DNA from: Corynebacterium sp. MSK041
Lineage (GTDB): Bacteria > Actinomycetota > Actinomycetes > Mycobacteriales > Mycobacteriaceae
Assembly: GCF_030232265.1 (NCBI RefSeq)
Contig: NZ_JASPJK010000008.1
Span: 35,416-99,415, forward strand
Direction of reading: 5' to 3'
Length of the DNA stretch: 64,000 bases
In this document: positions 10,065-19,068 of the stretch, one piece after another
How the letters are laid out: each line of letters starts with the position of its first letter
Numbering within the stretch: position 1 is the first letter of the stretch
Translations under genes and position numbers: made by a program
Notes under the pieces: model-generated
The model's input: the letters and a program-made list of their open reading frames with translations, nothing else
What the model was told of the DNA's origin: nothing
The model's database searches: none

Positions 10065-10670
10065 TTACTTCGAGTAAAGCTCGACGATGAGCTGCTCCTG
10101 CAGCGGAACGTCGATCTGAGCGCGCTCGGGCAGCTGGTGCACGAGGATGCGCAGGGTCTCAGGAACGACCTGCAGCCACGCCGGAACGACAGCATCGACC
10201 AGGTTGTCCTGGGCCTCTTCGAACCACAGCATGTTGCGGGACTTCTCGCGGACATCGATGATGTCGTACTGGGTCACGCGGTAAGAAGGCACGTTGGTCT
10301 TCTTGCCGTTCACGGTGAAGTGACCGTGGGACACCAGCTGGCGTGCCTGGCGGCGGGTGCGTGCCAGACCAGCGCGGTACACAACGTTGTCCAGACGGGA
10401 CTCCAGAAGAATCAGCAGGTTGTCACCGGTCTTACCCGGGAGGCGGTTAGCCTCCTCGTAGTAGCGGCGGAACTGCTTCTCCATCACGCCGTAGGTGAAG
10501 CGAGCTTTCTGCTTCTCCTGCAGCTGGAGCAGGTACTCAGATTCCTTGATGCGAGCGCGGCCAGCCTGCCCCGGAGGGTACGGGCGACGCTCGAAGGACA
10601 TGTCGCCGCCGACGAGGTCGACGCGGAGGCGACGGGATTTACGGGTAGCAGGGCCTGTATAACGAGCCAT
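10065..10670 (-). CDS. rpsD: 30S ribosomal protein S4
   Basis: S4 is a primary 16S rRNA-binding assembly protein. The 201-residue product begins MARYTGPATRKSRRL and carries the S4 RNA-binding domain (RLDNVVYRAGLARTRRQARQLVSHGH). It is the zinc-free form, as the N-terminal cysteines of the C+ version are absent. It lies between rpsK and rpoA with a 109-bp gap before rpoA. In enterobacteria S4 represses this operon; no matching structure was identified here. Confidence 0.97.
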   Translation of the reverse strand: MARYTGPATRKSRRLRVDLVGGDMSFERRPYPPGQAGRARIKESEYLLQLQEKQKARFTYGVMEKQFRRYYEEANRLPGKTGDNLLILLESRLDNVVYRAGLARTRRQARQLVSHGHFTVNGKKTNVPSYRVTQYDIIDVREKSRNMLWFEEAQDNLVDAVVPAWLQVVPETLRILVHQLPERAQIDVPLQEQLIVELYSK

Positions 10671-10700
10671 GATGTGTTACCTCTATTCCTTTCTGCCTAG

Positions 10701-11105
10701 TTAAACGCGACGACGCTTCGGCGGACGGCAACCGTTGAACGGCTGCGGCGTCACGTCGGAGATCGAGGACACCTCCAGGCCGGCGGCCTGGATGGAACGG
10801 ATTGCGGTCTCGCGGCCGGAGCCCGGACCCTTGACAAAGATGTCAACCTTCTTCATGCCGTGGTCCATTGCCTTGCGGGCAGCGTTCTCAGCAGCCATCT
10901 GCGCAGCGAACGGAGTGGACTTACGGGAACCCTTGAAGCCGACGTGGCCGGAGGATGCCCAGGAGATAACAGCACCGCTCGGGTCCGTGATGGTCACGAT
11001 GGTGTTGTTGAAGGTGGACTTGATGTACGCGTGGCCGTTGGCCACGTTCTTCTTAACGACGCGGCGACCAGTGCGACGCGCGCCGGAACGAGTCTTAGGA
11101 GCCAT
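10701..11105 (-). CDS. rpsK: 30S ribosomal protein S11
   Basis: S11 lines the platform of the small subunit near the E site. The 134-residue protein has the conserved core ([46 protein letters not shown]). It starts 3 bp after the rpsM stop, so the two are co-translated, and precedes rpsD by 30 bp. Confidence 0.98.
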   Translation of the reverse strand: MAPKTRSGARRTGRRVVKKNVANGHAYIKSTFNNTIVTITDPSGAVISWASSGHVGFKGSRKSTPFAAQMAAENAARKAMDHGMKKVDIFVKGPGSGRETAIRSIQAAGLEVSSISDVTPQPFNGCRPPKRRRV

Positions 11106-11108
11106 GAA

Positions 11109-11477
11109 TTACTTCTTCTTTCCTGCGATGGTCTTCTTCGGTCCCTTACGGGTGCGCGCATTGGTCTTGGTGCGCTGGCCGCGGACGGGAAGACCGCGAC
11201 GGTGGCGCAGGCCCTGGTAAGAGCCAATTTCGATCTTGCGACGGATGTCAGCCTGAACTTCGCGGCGGAGGTCACCCTCTACCTTCCAGGAGCTCTCGAT
11301 GACATCACGAAGAGCAGCAACCTGATCATCGGTCAGGTTGTCAGTGCGCAGGTCGGGAGAAATACCAGTCTTCTCCAACAATTCCTTGGAACGGGCTGGG
11401 CCGATTCCGTAAATGTAGGTAAGTGCGACCTCCATGCGCTTGTTGCGCGGCAGGTCAACACCAGCAAGACGTGCCAT
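11109..11477 (-). CDS. rpsM: 30S ribosomal protein S13
   Basis: S13 sits in the head of the small subunit and contacts the P-site tRNA and the large subunit. The 122-residue protein starts [14 protein letters not shown], has the IYGIGPARS helix-two-turn-helix region, and ends in the basic tail [11 protein letters not shown]. In many actinobacteria rpmJ lies between infA and rpsM. The 181-bp gap here was read on the minus strand and holds no L36-like frame. Confidence 0.98.
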   Translation of the reverse strand: MARLAGVDLPRNKRMEVALTYIYGIGPARSKELLEKTGISPDLRTDNLTDDQVAALRDVIESSWKVEGDLRREVQADIRRKIEIGSYQGLRHRRGLPVRGQRTKTNARTRKGPKKTIAGKKK

Positions 11478-11658
11478 GTGGTACGTACCTTTCAGGTTGT
11501 TTCGGTGGTTTTCTCCCTACTCGTCCGCGCCACGCGACGCTTGTGTCCGGACCATACCGGACTATTGGGTCGTGATTCACGCGGCTCCAGCCACCGCAGC
11601 CGGAGGTGAGAAGACACACCCACCTTGGGGTATGCCGTGAATAAGGAGGCTTAAAGGT

Positions 11659-11877
11659 TTACTTGTAGCGGTAGACGATACGTCCGCGTTCCAGGTCGTA
11701 TGGGGAAAGCTCCACGACAACCCGGTCTTCAGGGAGAATGCGGATGTAGTGCTGGCGCATCTTGCCACTGATGTGAGCGAGAACTTCGTGCCCGTTGTCC
11801 AGCTCGACACGGAACATTGCGTTCTTCAAGGGCTCGACAATGCGGCCCTCAACCTCGATTGCGCCTTCTTTAGCCAT
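11659..11877 (-). CDS. infA: Translation initiation factor IF-1
   Basis: IF-1 occupies the A site during initiation. The 72-residue OB-fold protein matches the family along its whole length ([21 protein letters not shown]-type core as [24 protein letters not shown] end). It precedes rpsM by 181 bp on the same strand. Its 5' side is a 201-bp gap that holds the terminator of the next gene upstream. Confidence 0.98.
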   Translation of the reverse strand: MAKEGAIEVEGRIVEPLKNAMFRVELDNGHEVLAHISGKMRQHYIRILPEDRVVVELSPYDLERGRIVYRYK

Positions 11878-12021
11878 ACACTCCGCTTTCCCGGCACCAT
11901 GTTTGATGCGGTGAAACCGCTGGTACCTAACGTATTTGAGTCAACTGCTTGGAGCATGCAGCACAAAGCTACACACCGTTTGACAACTATAGCCATCTAC
12001 CTGCGGTAAAGCAAAACCAAA

Positions 12022-12062
12022 GGCCCGTGGACGACCTGCATTGTTGGTCGCCCGACGGGCCC
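12022..12062 (-). terminator. Intrinsic terminator after the L,D-transpeptidase
   Basis: GGCCCGT and ACGGGCC close a hairpin with an inner GGaCGACC/GGTCGcCC stem. On the minus strand it is followed by a broken T-run (TTTGGTTTTGC). It lies 17 nt past the transpeptidase stop and isolates infA from upstream reading. Confidence 0.8.
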
Positions 12063-12078
12063 TCACACCTAGCGGAAA

Positions 12079-12843
12079 CTAGAACACGTGAACCTGGTCA
12101 CCGATGCGCAGAGTGTTGAAGTAGTGCTGAGCATCACCCCTGTACATGCGGATGCAGCCAGCAGACTTGATCGACGGATCGCCTTGGTGGAACGCGATGC
12201 CGTTGTACGTGAAGTAGGTAGCAAACGGCATGGGGGCGTTGTCGAATTCGTAGGAAATCTCATCGCGCACCTTGCGGTTGACGTGGTGGAAGCCCTTCGG
12301 GGTGTCCTGCCCCGGCTTGCCGGAGGCCATGCGGACTGGCCCGTAGGTGATCTTGCCGTTGTCCTGGAGCCAGGTGCGCTGGTTGGCAATATCCACGCAA
12401 GCTCGGGCGGACGGAGCGCAGCCAGCGGGCTGGTTCGGTGCGGGCGCTGGAGCCGGTGCGGGCGCTGGAGCCGGTGCAGGCGCCGGGCGTGGAGTGCGCT
12501 CAGCAATCAGACCGGGAGCTATGCCCTCAACGAGGCGGTCAATGTCGGCGTGGAACTGCTGCTCCTGCGCCTTGTTGCCGCCTGCCAGTGCGGTAGCCTG
12601 CGCGCGCAGCGCGTTACGCACATCCCACACGGCGTTGCGTGCGTTGTTGTTCATGGTCATCGAGGCAGCCTGGAGGCTACGCTCCGCCTGCTGGAGGAAC
12701 GGGCTGGAGCTGCTCACGTTCGAGGAAAGGGACTGTGCTTCGGCTGTCACGGGTGTGGCAAGGAGGCCGATGGCCAGGCCGGCCGCAGCGACGAGGGAGC
12801 CGAATCGGCGCGCTTTCTTCAGGAGCAGGTTATTTTCGTGCAT
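12079..12843 (-). CDS. Secreted L,D-transpeptidase (YkuD domain)
   Basis: L,D-transpeptidases cross-link peptidoglycan through 3-3 bridges. The 254-residue protein has a signal peptide cut after AEAQ (about residue 36), a helical region, and a low-complexity Ala-Pro stretch around residues 119-136 that probably spans the wall. The C-terminal YkuD domain is complete: His219 in FHQGD and the catalytic Cys230 in SAGCIRM. The Ala-Pro stretch is coded by an 18-bp DNA repeat. It has its own terminator and stands between infA and map. A gene number (ldt1, ldt2) cannot be assigned from sequence. Confidence 0.9.
   Translation of the reverse strand: MHENNLLLKKARRFGSLVAAAGLAIGLLATPVTAEAQSLSSNVSSSSPFLQQAERSLQAASMTMNNNARNAVWDVRNALRAQATALAGGNKAQEQQFHADIDRLVEGIAPGLIAERTPRPAPAPAPAPAPAPAPAPNQPAGCAPSARACVDIANQRTWLQDNGKITYGPVRMASGKPGQDTPKGFHHVNRKVRDEISYEFDNAPMPFATYFTYNGIAFHQGDPSIKSAGCIRMYRGDAQHYFNTLRIGDQVHVF
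12437..12485. repeat. 18-bp tandem repeat coding for the Ala-Pro linker
   Basis: The unit GGTGCGGGCGCTGGAGCC occurs at 12437-12454 and 12455-12472, followed by a third, diverged copy. On the minus strand it encodes alternating Pro and Ala in the L,D-transpeptidase. Copy number may vary between strains. Confidence 0.75.
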
Positions 12844-12887
12844 GCGGAAAGTATAACTGTCAAAGCGCCAAATACAGGAACGGCGCG

Positions 12888-13685
12888 TTATGCGCTGCGC
12901 GGGGTGAGAATGCGCGGACCGTCGTCTGTTGCGGCGACGGTGTGTTCCCAGTGGGCTGCGGGCGAGCCGTCTGCTGTGACCACAGTCCAGTCGTCTTCCA
13001 GCACGTAAGAATCAGTTTCCCCGCCCAGAATGAGCATCGGCTCAATGGCGAGCACAGAACCAGCTTGAATGTGTGGTCCGCGGCCTGGGCGGCCCTCGTT
13101 TTCCAAGTAAGGATCTTGGTGCATGGTCCGACCAATGCCGTGGCCACCGTAGCCCGCCAGAATGCCCAGCTTCACACCAAAGGTCACTTCGGCTTCGCGG
13201 GTGGCGCGTTCGAGGGCATGGGAGACGTCGGTAAGCCTATTGCCCGGGATCATCGCCTGGAGCCCGCCAAGAAGCACAGCGCGTGTTGCGCGATTGAGCT
13301 TATCGACGTCCTCCGCCACCTCCCCCACCCCAAAACTCCACGCCGAATCCCCAACCCAACCGTCTAGGGTCGCACCACAGTCGATGGAGACAAGATCGCC
13401 TTCCTTGAGCACCGTATCGGCGGAGGGAATACCGTGAACAACAACCTCATTGACTGAGGCACAGACAGAACCGGGGAAACCCTGGTAGCCCTTGAACGTT
13501 GGAATCGCACCGTGGTCACGGATCACTTGTTCGGCAATCGCATCCAACTCCTGGGTGGTCACACCTGGGGCGGCAGCTTCGCGTACGGCCGTGAGGGCGT
13601 GACCGACGATCCGGCCGGCGGCTTCCATGGCATCGAGCTCGCCCGGTGTCTTCGCAGCGATAGTCTTCTTACGTCCGAACAGCAT
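12888..13685 (-). CDS. map: Methionine aminopeptidase, type I
   Basis: It removes the initiator methionine from nascent proteins using a dinuclear metal centre. The 265-residue protein shows the family signatures and metal ligands: the substrate-side His in [22 protein letters not shown], the [14 protein letters not shown]is region, and EPMLILGGE near the C-terminus. Corynebacteria usually carry two map genes; this is the one linked to adk and secY. A terminator separates it from adk upstream, so it is transcribed separately. The 11-mer GCTTATCGACG occurs in it at 13298-13308. Confidence 0.95.
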   Translation of the reverse strand: MLFGRKKTIAAKTPGELDAMEAAGRIVGHALTAVREAAAPGVTTQELDAIAEQVIRDHGAIPTFKGYQGFPGSVCASVNEVVVHGIPSADTVLKEGDLVSIDCGATLDGWVGDSAWSFGVGEVAEDVDKLNRATRAVLLGGLQAMIPGNRLTDVSHALERATREAEVTFGVKLGILAGYGGHGIGRTMHQDPYLENEGRPGRGPHIQAGSVLAIEPMLILGGETDSYVLEDDWTVVTADGSPAAHWEHTVAATDDGPRILTPRSA

Positions 13686-13712
13686 TGTGTGGTCCCTTCC
13701 TTCAAAAAGAGA

Positions 13713-13739
13713 AGCGCTGGCCTAATTGTGGCCAGCGCT
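13713..13739 (-). terminator. Intrinsic terminator after adk
   Basis: A perfect 10-bp stem, AGCGCTGGCC with GGCCAGCGCT, encloses a 7-nt loop. On the minus strand it is followed by TCTCTTTTTG. It lies between the adk stop and the map start and ends the secY-adk transcript. Confidence 0.9.
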
Positions 13740-13754
13740 CATCTCTTCGGCAAG

Positions 13755-14300
13755 CTACTTACCCAGTTTCTCCATCGTGCGGGCGTTAACCTGCTCAACG
13801 TCACCGTCAGCATCAATGTTGATCAGGGCGTCGCCGTAGTGGTCAATCAGCGGAGCAGTCTCATCACGGTAGACCTGCAGGCGGGTGCGGATGGTGTCCT
13901 CATTGTCATCCGCGCGACCACGGGCCAGCATGCGGCCCACCACCGTGTCCTCGTCGACCTGGAAGTTGATCACGCCATCGAGCTTCTGCCCCTGGGAGTT
14001 CAGCAGCTTCTCTAGGATCTCAGCCTGCTCAACGGTGCGCGGGAAACCGTCCAGAAGCCAACCATTCTGGGCATCGGCTTCAGCCAGGCGCTCTTCCACC
14101 ATGCGAGCAGTCACCGATGTGGGAACGAGTTTGCCGGCGTCGATGTACTCCTTCGCCTCTACACCCAGCGGGGTTCCCTCACCAATATTGGCGCGGAACA
14201 GGTCACCGGTGGAGATGTGCGGGATACCGAGCTTCTCCGAAATGATCGCTGCCTGGGTGCCCTTACCGGCACCGGGAGGGCCGAGGAGTACAAGTCGCAT
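13755..14300 (-). CDS. adk: Adenylate kinase
   Basis: It interconverts ATP + AMP and 2 ADP. The 181-residue protein has the P-loop [10 protein letters not shown] at residue 7, the AMP-site TGDLFR motif and DGFPRT. It is the short form, lacking the extended zinc-type LID domain. The ATG shares one base with the secY stop (TAATG), so the pair is translationally coupled, as in most bacteria with secY-adk. Confidence 0.97.
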   Translation of the reverse strand: MRLVLLGPPGAGKGTQAAIISEKLGIPHISTGDLFRANIGEGTPLGVEAKEYIDAGKLVPTSVTARMVEERLAEADAQNGWLLDGFPRTVEQAEILEKLLNSQGQKLDGVINFQVDEDTVVGRMLARGRADDNEDTIRTRLQVYRDETAPLIDHYGDALINIDADGDVEQVNARTMEKLGK

Positions 14301-15628
14301 TATTTCAACAGTCCTTCGTAGTTGGATTGCAGGAGTTGGGATTCAATTTGCTTCACCGTGGTCAGGGCCACGGACACCATAATCAGAATAGCCGTACCAC
14401 CGAACGCGGACATGCCGCCACCGCCGGCGCCACCAAGGCCCATATCAAGGGCGATGTTCGGCAGGATGGCAATCAGGCCGAGGTAGATTGCACCGACGAA
14501 CAGCAAACGGTTCATCACAAACGCGAGGTACTGCGCAGTCGGACGGCCCGGACGAATACCGGGGATGAAGCCGCCGTACTTCTTCATGTTGTCTGCTTGC
14601 TCGTACGGGTCGTACTGAATGGACACGTAGAAGTAAGAGAAGAAGATGATCAGCGCGAAGTAGGTCAAAATGTACTGCCAGGAAGCCGGGTTCTGCAGCC
14701 ACGCCATGACGGTGGACATCCACCAGTTATCCGGAGGGGTCGGCTTATTGGAGTTCACAATCTGAGTGATCAGAACCGGAACGTACATGAGGGAGGACGC
14801 GAAGATCACCGGGATCACGCCTGCCTGGTTCACCTTCAGCGGCAGGTAGGTAGAGGTACCACCGTACTGGCGGCGACCAACCATACGCTTGGCGTATTGG
14901 ACTGGGATGCGGCGCTGCCCCTGCTCGATGAACACGATGCCCACGACAAGGAAGATCACGGCAGCGACCACCACTGCGAAGATCAATGGACCGGACTGGC
15001 GGAGAATGTTCGCACCATCGGTAGGTAGGCGGGTAGCAATACCGGCGAAGATGAGCAGGGACATACCATTGCCCACGCCCTTCTCCGTGATGATCTCACC
15101 GAGCCACATGATCAGAACGGCGCCGGAGGTCATCACAATGACCATCATGGCCAGTGTCCACACCGTACGGTCCTCAACCAGGACGGGCACACCTTGGCCG
15201 AGCAGCTGCTCACGGTCCGCCAGAGCCACGATGCCCGCGGACTGCAGCAGAGCAAGCGCCACCGTGAGGTAGCGCGTGTACTGCATCATCTTGGCCTGGC
15301 CAGCCTGGCCTTCCTTCTTCAGCTCCTCAAACCGCGGAATCACCACGGTGAGCAGCTGCGTGATAATGGATGCGGTGATGTACGGCATGATGCCGATAGC
15401 AAACACCGACAACTGCAGTAGCGCACCGCCGGAGAACAGGCTGATCACCGAGAAGATGTTGCCTTGATCACCGGCAGCGAGGGCGCGGAGACGCTCGGCG
15501 ATAATGCCGTAATCAACTCCCGGCGTCGGGATTTGCGCGCCAATGCGGTAGAGGATGATCAGGGCTAGCGTGATCAAGATCTTCTTGCGAAGATCAACAT
15601 CCTTGAACGCCTGGACAATGGTGGACAC
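14300..15628 (-). CDS. secY: Preprotein translocase subunit SecY
   Basis: SecY forms the Sec translocation channel. The 442-residue protein has the ten-helix layout: plug region after TPGVDYG, the conserved loop [19 protein letters not shown] and the cytoplasmic loop [13 protein letters not shown]. The GTG start has AGGAGG 4 nt upstream, which supports it. A terminator lies between rplO and secY, so secY-adk is a unit separate from the spc ribosomal genes. Its leader contains the near-match CGTCGAAAAGC of the window's 11-mer at 15768-15778. Confidence 0.97.
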   Translation of the reverse strand: MSTIVQAFKDVDLRKKILITLALIILYRIGAQIPTPGVDYGIIAERLRALAAGDQGNIFSVISLFSGGALLQLSVFAIGIMPYITASIITQLLTVVIPRFEELKKEGQAGQAKMMQYTRYLTVALALLQSAGIVALADREQLLGQGVPVLVEDRTVWTLAMMVIVMTSGAVLIMWLGEIITEKGVGNGMSLLIFAGIATRLPTDGANILRQSGPLIFAVVVAAVIFLVVGIVFIEQGQRRIPVQYAKRMVGRRQYGGTSTYLPLKVNQAGVIPVIFASSLMYVPVLITQIVNSNKPTPPDNWWMSTVMAWLQNPASWQYILTYFALIIFFSYFYVSIQYDPYEQADNMKKYGGFIPGIRPGRPTAQYLAFVMNRLLFVGAIYLGLIAILPNIALDMGLGGAGGGGMSAFGGTAILIMVSVALTTVKQIESQLLQSNYEGLLK

Positions 15629-15802
15629 GTGGCCTCCTGGCTTATCCCGCGTGACTTGAGCCCCACGGCGATAGCGGACAGTAGATAACGTAATTGACTT
15701 GTCTACCCTAGCAGGTGTGCGTCAAAAACATTGATTCCGGTGGCAGGTAAGGGTGCGTCCCGGTGGGCGTCGAAAAGCAAACTTGCGCTTGAATGCAAAA
15801 AT

Positions 15803-15839
15803 CCCCGCATGAGATGAGCTGATGCCCTCTCATGCGGGG
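15803..15839 (-). terminator. Intrinsic terminator after rplO
   Basis: CCCCGCATGAGA and TCTCATGCGGGG form a perfect 12-bp stem, followed on the minus strand by ATTTTTG. It lies 20 nt past the rplO stop and closes the rpsH-to-rplO block before secY. Confidence 0.92.
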
Positions 15840-15859
15840 AGAAAACTAGGAGTGAGAAA

Positions 15860-16330
15860 CTACTTCTCCTCGCCAGCCTTCACAGTTGCCTCCGTGGTGG
15901 AACCACCAGCAGCGGTGATCTTCTCCACCGCAGACTTGGAGAACTTCTCGGCGGTCACGTCCAGCTTGACGCTGATCTCGCCGTCGCCCAGGACCTTCAC
16001 CGGCTGGTTCTTGCGCACAAGACCAGCAGCGACGAGGTCTGCAACGGCGACGGTGCCACCCTTCGGGAACGCCTTTGCCAGGTCGGAAACGTTGACCACC
16101 TGGTAGACGATCTTGTTCGGGTTCTTGAAGCCCTTGAGCTTCGGCAGACGCATGTGCAGCGGCATCTGGCCACCCTCGAAAGCAGCGGAAACCTGCTTAC
16201 GAGCCTTGGTGCCCTTCGTACCGCGGCCAGCGGTCTTACCCTTGGAAGCCTCACCGCGGCCGACGCGGGTCTTGGCCTTGTTAGCGCCCTCAGCCGGGCG
16301 CAGATCATGGAGCTTGATTACTTCAGCCAT
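15860..16330 (-). CDS. rplO: 50S ribosomal protein L15
   Basis: L15 is a late assembly protein of the large subunit. The 156-residue protein has the basic glycine-rich N-terminus ([19 protein letters not shown]) and the central [13 protein letters not shown] motif. The C-terminal tail after VLGDGE is slightly longer than usual. It is last in the spc fragment here, with rpmD 7 bp upstream and a strong terminator behind. Confidence 0.97.
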   Translation of the reverse strand: MAEVIKLHDLRPAEGANKAKTRVGRGEASKGKTAGRGTKGTKARKQVSAAFEGGQMPLHMRLPKLKGFKNPNKIVYQVVNVSDLAKAFPKGGTVAVADLVAAGLVRKNQPVKVLGDGEISVKLDVTAEKFSKSAVEKITAAGGSTTEATVKAGEEK

Positions 16331-16337
16331 GGTTTAT

Positions 16338-16523
16338 CTACTCCCCTGCTACTTCTTCGACGGTGACCAAGTGGGCCACCTTGAGGATCTGGCCGCGCGT
16401 TGCGTCGTTGTCCTGCTTGATCACGGACTGGCCGATCTTGCGCAGGCCCAGAGCCTCCAGGTTCTTGCGGGTGACCGGCTTCTGGCCGACCTTCCCGTGG
16501 TGCAGCGTAATCTTCAGAGCCAT
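16338..16523 (-). CDS. rpmD: 50S ribosomal protein L30
   Basis: L30 is a small large-subunit protein. The start at MALKITLHHG gives 61 residues, the normal size; the frame stays open further upstream into rpsE but that part is the antiparallel-frame shadow of rpsE. Conserved core: HHGKVGQKPVTRKNLEALGL. It is 5 bp past the rpsE stop. Confidence 0.96.
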   Translation of the reverse strand: MALKITLHHGKVGQKPVTRKNLEALGLRKIGQSVIKQDNDATRGQILKVAHLVTVEEVAGE

Positions 16524-16528
16524 TGTGC

Positions 16529-17218
16529 TTATGCCTCCTGTCCTGCGCGTGCGCGCAGCATACGAGCCGGTGCGACTTCCTCGACGGACTTGCCACGACG
16601 AGCGGCAACTTCCTCCGGGCGGACGAGCTCCTTCAGGCCAGCAACGGTGGCCTGAACCACGTTGAGGGCGTTGTCGGAACCGAGGGACTTGGCCAGGATG
16701 TCCTGGACACCAGCGCACTCAAGCACCGGACGGACTGCGCCACCGGCGATCACACCGGTACCAGGAGCAGCCGGGCGGAGCATAACAATGCCCGCTGCAG
16801 CTTCGCCCTGAACCGGGTGAGGGATGGTGCCACCGATCATTGGGACGCGGAAGAAGTTCTTACGAGCTTCCTCTGCACCCTTCTGAATTGCGGCCGGGAC
16901 TTCCTTTGCCTTGCCGTAGCCGACACCGACCATGCCCTGGCCGTCGCCAACCACAACGAGTGCGGTGAAGGACATGTTGCGGCCACCCTTAACGGTCTTG
17001 GCAACACGGTTGATGGTGACGACGCGCTCGATGTACTTATCGCGCTCGTCCTGTGCACCGCCACGGCGGTCGTCGCGGCGGCCGCGGCCACCACGCTCGT
17101 TACGGTCGTTGCGGCCACCACGCTCGTTGCGGCCACCGCGCTCGCCACGCTGCTCGGTGCTGTTGTTGTTCTGGTCTTCGGCGGATGCTCCGCCGTCACG
17201 CCGTTCACGCTCGGCCAT
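16529..17218 (-). CDS. rpsE: 30S ribosomal protein S5 with Arg-Gly-rich N-terminal extension
   Basis: S5 helps to keep decoding accurate and contacts S4 and S8. The S5 core runs from [19 protein letters not shown] to the end. Before it lie about 60 extra residues, charged and low in complexity, with repeats such as [22 protein letters not shown]. The total is 229 residues against ~165 in E. coli. Arg-Gly repeats suggest RNA contact, which is inference. The gene lies between rplR and rpmD in the usual order. Confidence 0.96.
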   Translation of the reverse strand: MAERERRDGGASAEDQNNNSTEQRGERGGRNERGGRNDRNERGGRGRRDDRRGGAQDERDKYIERVVTINRVAKTVKGGRNMSFTALVVVGDGQGMVGVGYGKAKEVPAAIQKGAEEARKNFFRVPMIGGTIPHPVQGEAAAGIVMLRPAAPGTGVIAGGAVRPVLECAGVQDILAKSLGSDNALNVVQATVAGLKELVRPEEVAARRGKSVEEVAPARMLRARAGQEA

Positions 17219-17264
17219 TACGCGATCCTTCCGTTGATGTTTACGTACTTAGCTGCGATGGTCA

Positions 17265-17666
17265 TTAGAACTTCAGACCACCTTCACGTGCGGCGTCAGC
17301 CAGAGCGGCGACGCGGCCGTGGTACTTGTATCCGCCGCGGTCGAAGACGATCTCTTCGATGCCGGCAGCCTTGGCGCGCTCAGCGATGAGCTCACCAACC
17401 TTGGCTGCCTTGGCCTTCTTGTCGCCCTCGAGGGTGCGCACGGCATCTTCCATGGAGGAAGCAGAGACCAGGGTGTGGCCTGCCAGGTCATCGATGACCT
17501 GCACGTGCACGTGGCGGGAGCTGCGGTGGACAACGAGACGCGGGGTCTCCGGGGTGCCACGCAGCGTCTTGCGGATGCGGTTGTGGCGGCGGACGCGTGC
17601 TTCGCGGCGGCGGGTGGCAATGTCCCGGCCGACCGGGGTGCGCTTCTGCTTTGCTTCAGTGCTCAT
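17265..17666 (-). CDS. rplR: 50S ribosomal protein L18
   Basis: L18 binds 5S rRNA with L5. The 133-residue protein has the basic N-terminus ([18 protein letters not shown]), the [19 protein letters not shown] core and the closing [24 protein letters not shown] motif. It starts 3 bp past the rplF stop and precedes rpsE by 46 bp. Confidence 0.97.
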   Translation of the reverse strand: MSTEAKQKRTPVGRDIATRRREARVRRHNRIRKTLRGTPETPRLVVHRSSRHVHVQVIDDLAGHTLVSASSMEDAVRTLEGDKKAKAAKVGELIAERAKAAGIEEIVFDRGGYKYHGRVAALADAAREGGLKF

Positions 17667-17669
17667 TGT

Positions 17670-18206
17670 TTACTTACCCGTCTTTCCGACCTTGCGGCGA
17701 ACCTGCTCGCCCGCGTAACGGATGCCCTTACCCTTGTACGGGTCATCCTTGCGGAGGCGACGGATGTTCGCAGCAATCTGGCCAACCTGCTGCTTGTTGA
17801 TGCCTTCGATGGACAGCTTCGTGTTGCCGTCAACGGCGAACGTGACGCCCTCCGGAGCCTCAATGAGGATCGGGTGGGAGTAGCCGAGGGAGAACTCAAG
17901 GTCCTTGCCCTTGAGCTGAACACGGTAACCAACACCGAAGATCTCCATGTTGATCTTGTAACCCTCGGTCACACCAACAACGCAGTTGTTGATGAGAGAG
18001 CGGGTCAGACCGTGCAGGGAGCGGTTGTCACGGTGGTCATCCGGACGGGTGACCACAATCTGGTTGTCCTCAACGGCAGCGGTGATCGGCTCCGGCACGT
18101 CAACGGAGAGTGTGCCCTTCGGGCCCTTCACCTCAACGAGCTGGCCATCGATCTTGGTTTCTACACCGTTGGGGATAGCGATGGGTGCGTTTCCTACGCG
18201 AGACAT
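17670..18206 (-). CDS. rplF: 50S ribosomal protein L6
   Basis: L6 lies near the factor-binding site of the large subunit. The 178-residue protein starts [16 protein letters not shown] and ends with the conserved [24 protein letters not shown]. It has two L6 repeats. It lies 14 bp after rpsH and 3 bp before rplR. Confidence 0.98.
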   Translation of the reverse strand: MSRVGNAPIAIPNGVETKIDGQLVEVKGPKGTLSVDVPEPITAAVEDNQIVVTRPDDHRDNRSLHGLTRSLINNCVVGVTEGYKINMEIFGVGYRVQLKGKDLEFSLGYSHPILIEAPEGVTFAVDGNTKLSIEGINKQQVGQIAANIRRLRKDDPYKGKGIRYAGEQVRRKVGKTGK

Positions 18207-18220
18207 GTACTACTCCTCCC

Positions 18221-18619
18221 TTACCAGACGTAGGCGAGGACTTCCCCACCTACACCCTTCTCTTGGGCCTGGCGGTCCGTGAGCAGACCCTGGGACGTGG
18301 AAATGATTGCCACACCCAGGCCGCCGAGAACCTGCGGCAGGTCAGTCGACTTGGCGTACACACGCAGGCCCGGCTTGGACACGCGGCGCAGACCAGCGAT
18401 GGAAGACTGACGGGACGGGCCGTACTTCAGGTCGAGGGAGAGGGTCTTGCCCACCTTTGCGTCCTCAACCTTGTAGTCAGCGATGTAGCCCTCCTGCTTG
18501 AGGATCTCCGCGATGTTGACCTTCAACTTCGAGGAGGGCATGGACACGGACTCGTGGTGCGCGTTGTTTGCGTTGCGCACGCGAGACAGCATGTCCGCAA
18601 TGGGATCTGTCATGGTCAT
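18221..18619 (-). CDS. rpsH: 30S ribosomal protein S8
   Basis: S8 is a primary 16S rRNA binder. I start it at [17 protein letters not shown], giving 132 residues, the normal size and the usual corynebacterial beginning; a longer frame to 18730 has no family similarity. It is first in this spc fragment. rplE and rpsN, which precede rpsH in many bacteria, are not adjacent: rplE is 8 kb away and rpsN is not in the window. Confidence 0.97.
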   Translation of the reverse strand: MTMTDPIADMLSRVRNANNAHHESVSMPSSKLKVNIAEILKQEGYIADYKVEDAKVGKTLSLDLKYGPSRQSSIAGLRRVSKPGLRVYAKSTDLPQVLGGLGVAIISTSQGLLTDRQAQEKGVGGEVLAYVW

Positions 18620-19068
18620 AGTTGACCGTTTACCTTTCTCGTTGCGGTTCCTCTCCACCCATATGTCCGCCGCACGTAGCGGCTGACTGCGTTTTCCGTG
18701 TGATGTGTCGGGGGCTACTTTTGCTCGCACACAGCGTGTTCACGAGCAGTTGGGGCGCTCCCCAGCGCTTAGTAGCGCCAGGTGCTCGCCGCCACCCTCC
18801 ATACGGTCCGCATTGAGGCGGGGGGCCTGCAACAAAGTTGGATTCTTACGTTCTTACGGCTCTGACGCGCACGAAATGCACACTACGTGCCATGCGCGCA
18901 GGTCCGTCGGTCAACCATACAGGTCAGCGCAGTTCAAGCACAAATCGCTTATCGACGCCCCACAGCCCCACTGCTTTGCCCCCAAAAAATAGGTGGCGGG
19001 GGGACGTCGATAAGCAAAGATGCGCAAACCGCAACATGGACTCCTCGATGACCTTTAGGGTTTCTTTC
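18620..19068. other. Divergent intergenic region rpsH / beta-glucosidase with an inverted pair of the 11-mer
   Basis: No gene is seen in these 449 bp. The region must contain the promoters of rpsH (minus) and of the glucosidase gene (plus), but I found no clear -35/-10 pair. GCTTATCGACG lies at 18947-18957 and CGTCGATAAGC at 19005-19015, facing each other across 47 bp, with a C-rich run after the first copy and a G-rich run before the second that extend the pairing. Confidence 0.6.

Noticed and set aside
11478..11658. rpmJ (L36) between infA and rpsM
   Set aside because: The gap was read on the minus strand and holds no frame with the MKV...C-x2-C pattern of L36.
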